Positions 7,483-14,691 of a stretch of DNA of 24,282 nucleotides are shown here, piece after piece. Within the stretch, counting starts at the first letter, position 1, and every line of letters begins with the position of its first letter. The DNA is from Haliea sp040222615 (GTDB lineage Bacteria; Pseudomonadota; Gammaproteobacteria; Pseudomonadales; Halieaceae): assembly GCF_040222615.1 (NCBI RefSeq), contig NZ_JAVKCQ010000152.1, forward strand, positions 1-24,282, given 5' to 3'. Under the pieces are notes generated by a model, which had not been told where the DNA came from, made no database searches, and saw nothing but the letters and a program-made list of their open reading frames with translations. A program made the translations under genes and the position numbers.

Positions 7483-8856
7483 TCAGCGGGTACCGGCCCG
7501 GCGCAGGTTGGCCGGAGTGAAGAAGTCGTCGCCGCGCTGGGGAGCGGAGAAGTTCCACGGCGCGGTCCAGTTGGTGAGCCGGGTGGCGTTGTAGATACCG
7601 GCACGCAGGTCGTGGAAGATCTGGCTGCGCTTCTCGTAGCCCATGACATCGTAGGCGTAGATCGAATTGATCAACACCGTGCGCCAGAGTTCACCGCGAC
7701 CGTCGTAGTTCTCGGTGATGGCGATGTTCCAGCCGTCCTCCTCGACATAAAAGCGACGCTTGCCGTAAATATGGCGAAAGCCCGGGCGCAGGGTTGCCTC
7801 CACCACCCACACCCGGCGCAGTTCATAGCGCATGTAATCCGGGTTGGGGTGGTGCACGGTCAGCAACTGGTCCTCGCTGAGACCGGGATCGTCAAAGCGA
7901 TAGCTGTGAAACGGTACATAGATTTCGCGGCGACCGACGATGTTCCACTCGAACCGGTCCATGGCGCCATTGAAGCCCAGGGTATCGTCGATGGTGAGGA
8001 TGCCGCCGGGACCGTCCGGTGTATCGTAGCCCACATTCGGCGCCTGGCGGACACGCCGCGAACCCGGAAGATAGCGCCACACCGTGCGCGGGGTCTCCGA
8101 GTAGTCAAGGGGCTCCAGGATCAGGGTGTTCGTGCCCTTGTCCCGCACCGGCTCCTGCACCTCGAACCAGACCAGGGCCGAGTACGGGCTGACACTCTTG
8201 AAATCGGCATCCTCAGGCAGGGCGGGGTCGGAAAACAGGGTCTTCTGGATGGTCTGGCCGCGGCGCAGGGAGCGGTTGCCATTGGCGTAGACTGCCACAT
8301 CATCCGCCAGTCCCTCCTGCTGTGCGGAGGGGCTGTTGAGCCGGGAGTTCCAGATCGGCTCCGCTCCGGTTACGGGTATCGGGAAGGGCACCCCTCCGGC
8401 GAAGCCGTTGACCCCGTCGTCGCCGTTGAACAGCTCGGCGTGCAGCGCGTTGCGGCGGGTGCGGACACCGGCCTCATCGGGATAAGCGAAGCGGCGATGG
8501 GTCGGATAGATGTCCATGCGGTAACTGTCAGGATAGGTGCGAAACAGCGCCAGCTGGCCGTCACTGAGTCGTTCCGCGTATTGCTGCGCATTGGCGGCGG
8601 TGATCGAGAACAGGGGCTGCTCCCCGGCGAAGGGGTCCGGATGCACGTGGCCCGGCCCTGCCCAGGCCAGGCCGGGCGGCAGCCCCAGTACGGAGCCGTC
8701 CCAGGGCGGAATGGTGCCGTCAGCGTTACCCGCCCGCTCGGCCCCGCGGGGCGTCAGGTCCACCCCGAGCCGGGCCGCCTCCTCCTCGCTGACGCGCGCC
8801 TGCGCCGCGGCCGCCACCACCACCAGAATCCACCCGGCTATCACTGTTGCACGCAT
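7483..8856 (-). CDS. DUF1329 family exported protein (LolB-like fold)
   Basis: A 457-residue protein of the DUF1329 family, whose members are thought to adopt a LolB-like lipid-binding fold. A Sec signal peptide covers about residues 1-20 (MRATVIAGWILVVVAAAAQA). It is followed by RVSEEEAARLGVDLTPRGAERAGNADGTIPPWDGS, the characteristic family start. Later family segments are WRYLPGSRRVRQAPNVGYDTPDG, FEWNIVGRREIYVPFHSY and VEATLRPGFRHIYGKRRFYVEEDGWN. No lipobox cysteine is visible. The ATG at 8856 is chosen for its strong GGGGAG ribosome site 7 nt upstream. It is the last gene of the four-gene envelope operon, 13 nt after the DUF1302 stop. DUF1329 and DUF1302 genes commonly travel together, so I infer a shared role in moving a hydrophobic molecule at the outer membrane. 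Confidence 0.9.
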   Translation of the reverse strand: MRATVIAGWILVVVAAAAQARVSEEEAARLGVDLTPRGAERAGNADGTIPPWDGSVLGLPPGLAWAGPGHVHPDPFAGEQPLFSITAANAQQYAERLSDGQLALFRTYPDSYRMDIYPTHRRFAYPDEAGVRTRRNALHAELFNGDDGVNGFAGGVPFPIPVTGAEPIWNSRLNSPSAQQEGLADDVAVYANGNRSLRRGQTIQKTLFSDPALPEDADFKSVSPYSALVWFEVQEPVRDKGTNTLILEPLDYSETPRTVWRYLPGSRRVRQAPNVGYDTPDGPGGILTIDDTLGFNGAMDRFEWNIVGRREIYVPFHSYRFDDPGLSEDQLLTVHHPNPDYMRYELRRVWVVEATLRPGFRHIYGKRRFYVEEDGWNIAITENYDGRGELWRTVLINSIYAYDVMGYEKRSQIFHDLRAGIYNATRLTNWTAPWNFSAPQRGDDFFTPANLRRAGTR

Positions 8857-8869
8857 GTCGAATCTCCCC

Positions 8870-10480
8870 TCAGAAGCTGTACTTGATATTGAAAGCGATG
8901 TTGTCGCGGTCGAGCAGCCAGTTGTCGAAGCCGCCTCCCGCATAGCTGGCATAACTCAGCTCGGCAACGATACTGTCGCGCCAGACCCCTCTCACACCGA
9001 CGCTCACCACCACTGCACCATCGACCATGTTGGCCTCCCGCAGGGTGCCCTTGACGGTGTGCAGGATAAACACCGGCACACTCACATCCAGCGCCGGCAG
9101 GACATTGAAATAAGCGAACTCCGCCCGCAGCGCCCAGGACAGCGCGGCGCCGTCGAAGGCCAGCTCCGCGCTGCCGCGATCAACCACATCCACCCCCACA
9201 ACCTCGCCGACCAGCGTCAGGTCATCCCAGAAGCGGGTGGGACGCACCACCTGGGTAAAGCCAAGCTGGGCCTGCAGCAGGTCCTCCCGCCGGGGCACGC
9301 CGTCGGCGTCGGCAAAAGGTGCGTCCATCCGCGCTGATACTTCGCCATTGACCTGCACATTGCCGAGCAGGGTCGAGAAGCTGGCGGCAACCGTGTGAAT
9401 ATCGTCGAAGTAGATCACCTGGTAGTCGACGGGGAGCTCGAAACCCGCCAGTGCGACGCTGTTGCGCCGGAAGCTCGGCGCCTTGTCGTGGGCACGGACA
9501 TAGAACAGGCCCAGTTCCGTGCCCGAGTCCAGACTGTAGCGCAGGGCAGTTCCCCACTGACCCTGGTCCCCGGGCTCGTCATCGGGCAGGCGGGGGACCA
9601 GCGGGTTGAAACCGAACAGTTCCAGCGCCCCGACAAAATAGTTGGCCGCACCGGGCCCCAGGTAGTCCTGCTGACTGAAATAGCTGCCGACGCCATTGAG
9701 GCGGGTGGAGCGCCACTCGTACTGGTAGTAGGCCTCCATAGCCACGGCCGCATTGAGGTCGAACTGGGCGTAGATCGACCCCGTGGGCAACAGGATTTCC
9801 CGTACCTCGGTACCCGGCACGTTGGCGACCGAGGCATCGAAGCGATTCTGCATGCCGTTGATGCCGGGAAAGAACGTGGTCTCGCCCCAGTTGATCACCT
9901 GGCGTCCCGCACGCAGGTTGAGCGCGCGCTCACCCAGGCTGAAGTTGCCGTAGACCCAGGCGTCGAGCAACTCTGCCTTGGTCCCGTGCTCGCGCCGGGT
10001 CGCGTCCGTGAAGTCGCCGAAGTCGGTGGCGTCGCGGTTGTTCCAGGTGAGGGCGCCAGCCGCGTCCAGGTCGGTGCGCTGGTCCTGATAGACCCGGTCG
10101 TAGAAGACGCGGCCGCGAAGGAAGGCCCCGAAATTCCCGTAACGCAGCTCCAGGTCGGACACGGCGCTGAAGCGGTTCGACACCAGGCCGGTGCCGAAAT
10201 TGTTATTGCCATCGTCCATGTTCTGGGCGATCACCGTGTCCTGCTGCGACAGGAAAGCCAGTAGTCCGGCGAAGTCGAGTCCGGGATCGGGGCGGCGCAG
10301 CTGGCTGGCGCTGGCGTCCTCCACCCGCCACTGGGCGCCGTAGGTCAGCGTGGTGTCGAGATCCACGCTCAGGCCGGAGGTCGTCTCCCAGGTGAGCGAC
10401 AGGGCACGCAGGGGTAGTCCCAGCAGGCCGATACCGAGTAACAGGGCGGCTCGGCCCCGCCTGGTGAAGTGTCGTCTCAT
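8870..10480 (-). CDS. DUF1302 family outer-membrane beta-barrel protein
   Basis: A 536-residue DUF1302-family protein. A basic start RRHFTRRGRAALLLGIGLLGLPLRALS forms the signal peptide. The mature region has the typical WETTSGLSVDLDTTLTYGAQWRV opening, DLELRYGNFGAFLRGRVFYD, LRAGRQVINWGETTFFPGINGMQ, and a terminal strand DNIAFNIKYSF ending in Phe, as expected for BAM-inserted porins. Repeated alternation of polar and aromatic residues fits a large barrel. The start ATG at 10480 is set by GGAGGAAACCC directly upstream and overlaps the RND stop as ATGA, so translation is coupled. Longer readings up to 10879 only run through the RND gene in another frame. Inferred role: outer-membrane channel of the envelope operon; the ligand is unknown. 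Confidence 0.9.
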   Translation of the reverse strand: MRRHFTRRGRAALLLGIGLLGLPLRALSLTWETTSGLSVDLDTTLTYGAQWRVEDASASQLRRPDPGLDFAGLLAFLSQQDTVIAQNMDDGNNNFGTGLVSNRFSAVSDLELRYGNFGAFLRGRVFYDRVYQDQRTDLDAAGALTWNNRDATDFGDFTDATRREHGTKAELLDAWVYGNFSLGERALNLRAGRQVINWGETTFFPGINGMQNRFDASVANVPGTEVREILLPTGSIYAQFDLNAAVAMEAYYQYEWRSTRLNGVGSYFSQQDYLGPGAANYFVGALELFGFNPLVPRLPDDEPGDQGQWGTALRYSLDSGTELGLFYVRAHDKAPSFRRNSVALAGFELPVDYQVIYFDDIHTVAASFSTLLGNVQVNGEVSARMDAPFADADGVPRREDLLQAQLGFTQVVRPTRFWDDLTLVGEVVGVDVVDRGSAELAFDGAALSWALRAEFAYFNVLPALDVSVPVFILHTVKGTLREANMVDGAVVVSVGVRGVWRDSIVAELSYASYAGGGFDNWLLDRDNIAFNIKYSF

Positions 10481-12861
10481 GGGTTTCCTCCTGCAATACG
10501 GCGCGGGATGGGCTGTTCCCGCATGCTGCGCGGCAGCGTGAAATGGGCCAGCGCGGGCAGCAGCCACAGAGCGCCGAGCATGTTCCAGAGGAACATGAAG
10601 GTCAGCAGCATGCCCATGTCGGACTGGAACTTGATGGGTGAGAAGATCCAGGTCGCCACTCCCACCGCCAGGGCGCAGCCCGTCAGCCCCACGGCGGCGC
10701 CGGTGCCATGCAGGGTCCGCAGGTAAGCCTCGGGCAGGTCCAGCCCCTGGCGCAGGAACCCTTGCAGCCGGTTGAAGATGTAGATGCCGTAGTCCACCCC
10801 CACGCCCACGCCCAGGGCAATCACCGGCAGGGTGGCGACCTTGATGCCGATGCCCAGCCCGGCCATCAGGGCATTGCACAGCGCACCGGTAAGCCCGAGG
10901 GGCACCATGATGCAGACCACCGCCGAGAGGGAGCGGAAGCTGAAAAACACCAGCGCCGCCACCACGCTGTAGACCAGGATCAGGATCTGGGTGCGGGCGG
11001 TGGCGATCTCCTGGTTGGTGGCCGCCTGGATCCCGGCGTTACCGGCGGCAAGCAGGAAACGGATCTCGTCGCTGTCATGCCGTGCGGAGAACTCCTCCAC
11101 GGCGGTGACTACCCGCTCCAGGGTCTCCGCCTTGTGGTCGCTGAGAAACAGCGGCACCGGCGCCAGACTGCAATCGCGGTTCACCAGCTGGGAGGGCACC
11201 TGGCCGAAGGTGGTGTCCAGCGCCCGCTGATTGCGAACCAGCGCCGCCCACTTCAGGCTGCCCTCGTTGTAGCCCATGGTCACCAGACGCGCCACTTCCG
11301 CCAGGGAGATAGCGGATTCGACACCGGGCACATTGCGCATTACCCAGGTGAACAGATCAATGCGCTCGAGATTGTGGTGCAGGAAACAACGCTCCGGCGG
11401 CGTTTCGACCAGTACCACCAGCACATCCGAGCTGGTGGCGTAGCGCTCGGTGATGAAACGGTTGTCGAGGTTGTAGCGGGAGTCGGGATGCAGCTCCGGC
11501 GCACCGGGGTCGAGATCGCCGATATGCAGGTTGCGGGCCCCGACCAAGCCAATGCCAAATCCCAGCGCCGCCAGCAGCACCGAGACCAGCGCCACCCGCG
11601 GCGTGGCGCAGCGGGCCAGCACCCGCCACAGCCAGGGGTCGGCCTGCTGCCGTCGCCGCACCGCCGCGATCCCCCGCGGGCAGATCCCGAGATAGGACAT
11701 CAACACCGGCAGCAGGACCAGGTTGGTCAGCACAATCACCGCAACGCCTACGCTGGCGGCGACGCCCAGGTCCTGGATCACCTCGATATCGATCAACATC
11801 ATGGTGAGAAAGCCCACCGCGTCAGACACCAGCGCCGCCATGCCTGCAATGTACAGGCCGCGGAAGGCCAGCCGCGCCGCCATCACCCGGCCGCTTCCGG
11901 CAACCGTCTCCATGCCCACCGCATTCACCACCTGTACCCCATGACTGACGCCAATGGCGAACACCAGGAACGGAATCAGAATCGAATAGGCGTTGAGACC
12001 GAGACCCAGGGTATGGAGCAGGCCCAGCTGCCAGACCACCGCAATCACCGAACACAGCAGGGGCGCCACCGTGGCTGCCAGACAGCGGGTGTAGAGGAAC
12101 AGCAGCATCGCGGTCACCGCCAGGGTGATCACCGCGAACTGGAAAATCGCCGTCACCCCCTCGAGCAGATCGCCGATCATCTTGGGAAAGCCGACGATGC
12201 GGATACGGATGTCATCGCTGTCGAAGCGGTCGCGGACACGGACTTCCAGCTGCTGCGAGAAAGCGTGGTAATCCAGGGACGCACCGGTGATGGGGTCGCG
12301 GTCGAAAACAGGCGCCTCGACCAGGCTGGAGCGCATGTCGTCCGCCACCAGGCGGCCCACCTGGCCCGAGCGCAGCAGGTTTCGGCGCAGCTGCGCCAGG
12401 CTACCGGGGGAGCCATCGTAGGTGTCGGGCATCACCATGCCGCCCTCGAAGCCGGCCGCGGTGACCTCGGTCCAGCGCACATTGGGTGTCCACAGAGAGC
12501 TCAGGCGGTTGCGGTCCACCCCTTCGAGGTAGAAGACCTCGTCGGTAACCTGGCGCAGTACGTCCAGATAATGTGGATCGAAGATATCTCCCTGGCGATT
12601 CTCCACCGCGATCTGGATCGTGGTTCCCGCAGCCCCCAGGTAGACGATATGTCGCATCATTGTCTGCACGAAGGGATGCTGCATCGGAATCATCTTCTCG
12701 AAGCTGGCATCGGGCCGCAGCTGGGCCGCCTGCCAGGCGAGCACCGCGGTGACAATCAGGAACAGGCTGATCAGCAGCGGTCTGCGACCGAAAATCAGCT
12801 TCTCCAGCAGGGCCTCTTCATGACGCCCCACCGGGTCGGCGCCGCCCCGGGCCGGGTTCAC
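10477..12861 (-). CDS. RND superfamily transporter, HAE3/MmpL-like
   Basis: A 794-residue inner-membrane permease with the duplicated RND plan. TM1 is at about 29-46 (LLISLFLIVTAVLAW). A first periplasmic domain follows, then five TM helices from about 240. A second TM and periplasmic domain begin near 430 (VALVSVLLAALGFGIGLVGA), then five TMs from about 635. This lacks the length of HAE1 drug pumps and matches the 'predicted exporter of the RND superfamily' group that moves lipids, hopanoids or other hydrophobic molecules. In the second half a GVGVGVDYGIYIFNR motif carries Asp690-Tyr, the likely proton relay. The matching first-half site reads FAIGVSHGVQV with no acid. The start is GTG at 12861, overlapping the upstream stop as GTGA. 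It is the second gene of a four-gene operon. Confidence 0.92.
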   Translation of the reverse strand: MNPARGGADPVGRHEEALLEKLIFGRRPLLISLFLIVTAVLAWQAAQLRPDASFEKMIPMQHPFVQTMMRHIVYLGAAGTTIQIAVENRQGDIFDPHYLDVLRQVTDEVFYLEGVDRNRLSSLWTPNVRWTEVTAAGFEGGMVMPDTYDGSPGSLAQLRRNLLRSGQVGRLVADDMRSSLVEAPVFDRDPITGASLDYHAFSQQLEVRVRDRFDSDDIRIRIVGFPKMIGDLLEGVTAIFQFAVITLAVTAMLLFLYTRCLAATVAPLLCSVIAVVWQLGLLHTLGLGLNAYSILIPFLVFAIGVSHGVQVVNAVGMETVAGSGRVMAARLAFRGLYIAGMAALVSDAVGFLTMMLIDIEVIQDLGVAASVGVAVIVLTNLVLLPVLMSYLGICPRGIAAVRRRQQADPWLWRVLARCATPRVALVSVLLAALGFGIGLVGARNLHIGDLDPGAPELHPDSRYNLDNRFITERYATSSDVLVVLVETPPERCFLHHNLERIDLFTWVMRNVPGVESAISLAEVARLVTMGYNEGSLKWAALVRNQRALDTTFGQVPSQLVNRDCSLAPVPLFLSDHKAETLERVVTAVEEFSARHDSDEIRFLLAAGNAGIQAATNQEIATARTQILILVYSVVAALVFFSFRSLSAVVCIMVPLGLTGALCNALMAGLGIGIKVATLPVIALGVGVGVDYGIYIFNRLQGFLRQGLDLPEAYLRTLHGTGAAVGLTGCALAVGVATWIFSPIKFQSDMGMLLTFMFLWNMLGALWLLPALAHFTLPRSMREQPIPRRIAGGNP

Positions 12862-13898
12862 AGGGCACCCCGCTTGACGGTGCCAGCATGATCCGCCGAC
12901 GGCAGGCGCACCAGCCCGCCCTGGCCCGCCAGCACAATGGCGCCGTCGGCTGCCACAACAGCCTGGGCGAAATTGCCGGTCACGGTGCCGGTAGCCAGGC
13001 TGGTGATTGCACCGGAGCGGAGCTCGACCTGCAACAGCGTACCCACGCTGCCGGCCACAAGCACCCGGCCATCGCCGCGGTAGACACCACCGGCAAGAAC
13101 CACCTCGACCGGGCTGGCCAGGCCGCGCCAGCTGTCACCGAAGTCTGCGGATACCAGCACATTGCCTTCGAGACCAAAGGCGAGAACCCGATTGGAGGCC
13201 GGCTCCGCCACCAGGCCGAACAGGGTACCGGCCTCGGCGGAAGGCAGCGCCTCCCAGGACTGGCCCCGGTCCGGGGAGCGGTAGAGAATCCCGCTCTCCC
13301 CGGCCAGCAACAGGCGCTCGCCGTCTGGCGAGGCGATCGCGTACAGGTGCAATTGATCGGGGTTATCCGGCAGCTCGCGGGGAACCAGCCAGTTCTCGCC
13401 ACCGTCCCCGGTCTCCAGGTAGAGGCCGTTGGCTCCTACCGCAATCCCGTGGAGGGCGTCCGCGAACCAGACTGCCATCAGCGGCGCCGCGCTGGCCGGC
13501 TCCCGCTGTCGATCCGGCGGGGGCCGCCCGCTCGTCCAGCCCCGTTGCAGGGTCCAGCTGTCGCCGGCATCGCCGGTCGCCAGGATCACACCCTCGTGGC
13601 CTACCGCCCATCCACGGTGTTCGTCCACAAACCACAGTGCGGTCAGGACCCGCGTCGTCGGCACCGCGACCTGTCGCCAGCTGGCGCCATGATCATCGGA
13701 CAACAGCACATGGCCACGCTCCCCGACCGCCACCAGCCGCTGGCCGGCCCGCTTCACATCCAGCAACAGGCTCTCGCTGGCCAGGGGCATCAGCAGCGCC
13801 TGCTGCGCAGCTGCCGGCAATGGCAGCGCGCCCGCCGCAAGCAGCAGCATGCCCAGAATGCCCGACAGCGCCCGGGCGGCTGTGGCTGGCAACTCCAT
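12858..13898 (-). CDS. YCF48/BNR-repeat beta-propeller protein, exported
   Basis: A 346-residue protein. A signal peptide (LSGILGMLLLAAGALPLPAAAQQ) is followed by a repetitive beta-propeller. At least five SxDxGxSW-like repeats are visible: LLSDDHGASWRQV, LATGDAGDSWTLQ, LETGDGGENWLVP, YRSPDRGQSWEAL, LVSADFGDSWRGL. This matches YCF48-like/BNR propellers, the fold of the photosystem II assembly factor HCF136, which occurs widely in non-photosynthetic bacteria next to RND and DUF1302 genes. It has no known enzymatic role; a scaffold or ligand-capture function in the periplasm is my inference. The start ATG at 13898 has an excellent GGGAGGAGAGG ribosome site. It is the first gene of the operon and its stop overlaps the RND start by 4 nt. 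Confidence 0.88.
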   Translation of the reverse strand: MELPATAARALSGILGMLLLAAGALPLPAAAQQALLMPLASESLLLDVKRAGQRLVAVGERGHVLLSDDHGASWRQVAVPTTRVLTALWFVDEHRGWAVGHEGVILATGDAGDSWTLQRGWTSGRPPPDRQREPASAAPLMAVWFADALHGIAVGANGLYLETGDGGENWLVPRELPDNPDQLHLYAIASPDGERLLLAGESGILYRSPDRGQSWEALPSAEAGTLFGLVAEPASNRVLAFGLEGNVLVSADFGDSWRGLASPVEVVLAGGVYRGDGRVLVAGSVGTLLQVELRSGAITSLATGTVTGNFAQAVVAADGAIVLAGQGGLVRLPSADHAGTVKRGAL

Positions 13899-13959
13899 CC
13901 TCTCCTCCCTGTTATTGTTTTGCAGGGCGAGTGCGCGTGCCGCGAGGACACAGAAACAC

Positions 13960-14024
13960 CGCCTCTGATTATGTAATTAACACAAATCCGGGGACTGGGG
14001 GAGGAACGCGTCCGGTCCGGACGC
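13960..14024 (-). promoter_or_regulatory. Putative promoter/operator region of the envelope operon
   Basis: Upstream of the YCF48-like gene an AT-rich island at 13967-13985 contains, on the minus strand, CATAAT (complement of 13968-13973), a plausible -10 box about 70 nt before the start codon. No good -35 is visible. Further upstream, 14008-14024 is a perfect inverted repeat GCGTCCGG-T-CCGGACGC, 8 bp per arm with a 1-nt centre, too tight for an RNA hairpin and typical in form of a dimeric regulator site. The assignment to this operon rather than to the divergent DUF2721 gene is by distance only. Confidence 0.35.
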
Positions 14025-14077
14025 TTGTCAGGCAACTTTACCTGCGCTGGATCAATATACGCGGAGGTATTTGCGAG

Positions 14078-14105
14078 CCCCGAACTGCCCAGACGGGCAG
14101 CGGGG
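14078..14105. promoter_or_regulatory. Strong stem-loop in the divergent intergenic region
   Basis: CCCCG-aa-CTGCCC-agac-GGGCAG-CGGGG can fold into an 11-bp stem with a 2-nt bulge on one side and a 4-nt loop. It lies 127 nt upstream of the DUF2721 start and 179 nt upstream of the YCF48-like start on the other strand. No T-run follows, so an intrinsic terminator is unlikely. It could be part of a DUF2721 leader transcript or a DNA-level element. Confidence 0.3.
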
Positions 14106-14232
14106 AACTGGTCCCGCGCTGCAGCTGCACTGATTTTGGGCAGGTTTCACCATGTTGTATTCTGCAGGTGTTACGATGCGCAAGTTGACCCCAACACGAC
14201 CCCGGCCAGCCAAACCCATCGAGACACGCGCC

Positions 14233-14667
14233 ATGGACGACTCCCTCACTGCACTCGCAGGCATCATCCAGATCGCCGTTGCCCCGGTCTTCCTGCTGGC
14301 CGGTATCGCCGGCTTTCTCAACGTCATGTCCGGCCGCCTGGGGCGGATCGTCGACCGCGCGCGGGTCGTGGAGCGGCGGGTAACCACCCTGACCGATACC
14401 GGCAAAGTGGAGCGCTCCAGCCGCGAGCTGCGCACCCTGTGGCGGCGAGTGACCATCATCAACTGGTCCATCGGCATGTGTACCGCCTCCGCGCTGATGG
14501 TTTGTATTGTGGTGGTGGGACTGTTCGTGGGTGATTTCTGGTCAGTCCAGATCGAGACCTTTGTGGTAGTCACCTTCGTGCTGGCGATGCTGCTGTTGAT
14601 CGCGGCGCTGCTATTGTTCATCAAGGAAGTCCAGCTCGCCACCCGGGTACTGGTGGCCGGGCAGTAA
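14233..14667 (+). CDS. DUF2721 family membrane protein
   Basis: A 144-residue protein with three hydrophobic segments: LTALAGIIQIAVAPVFLLAGIAGFLNVM near the N terminus, INWSIGMCTASALMVCIVVVGLFVG in the middle, and TFVVVTFVLAMLLLIAALLLFI near the C terminus. The conserved family stretch FLNVMSGRLGRIVDRARVVE follows the first segment and is likely cytoplasmic. DUF2721 proteins have no known function. The ATG at 14233 is chosen because it places the start just before the family's first helix; upstream ATG codons in frame (14152, 14176) would add a proline-rich stretch without family character. The M20 peptidase gene starts 24 nt downstream, so they may share a transcript. Confidence 0.8.
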   Translation: MDDSLTALAGIIQIAVAPVFLLAGIAGFLNVMSGRLGRIVDRARVVERRVTTLTDTGKVERSSRELRTLWRRVTIINWSIGMCTASALMVCIVVVGLFVGDFWSVQIETFVVVTFVLAMLLLIAALLLFIKEVQLATRVLVAGQ

Positions 14668-14691
14668 TACACTGACTAGGGGAACCAAGCC

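Noticed and set aside
7462..8886. 474-codon plus-strand frame opposite the DUF1329 gene
   Set aside because: Shadow frame; the minus strand has a signal peptide, ribosome site and family segments.
8870..10879. Extended 669-codon version of the DUF1302 gene
   Set aside because: The first 133 codons overlap the RND gene in another frame. The ATG at 10480 has an excellent ribosome site and starts a signal peptide.
10708..12891. 727-codon open frame on the plus strand opposite the RND gene
   Set aside because: It is rich in His, Gln, Arg and Gly with no recognisable domain, as expected for the antisense of a GC-rich membrane-protein gene. The minus-strand RND reading is clear.
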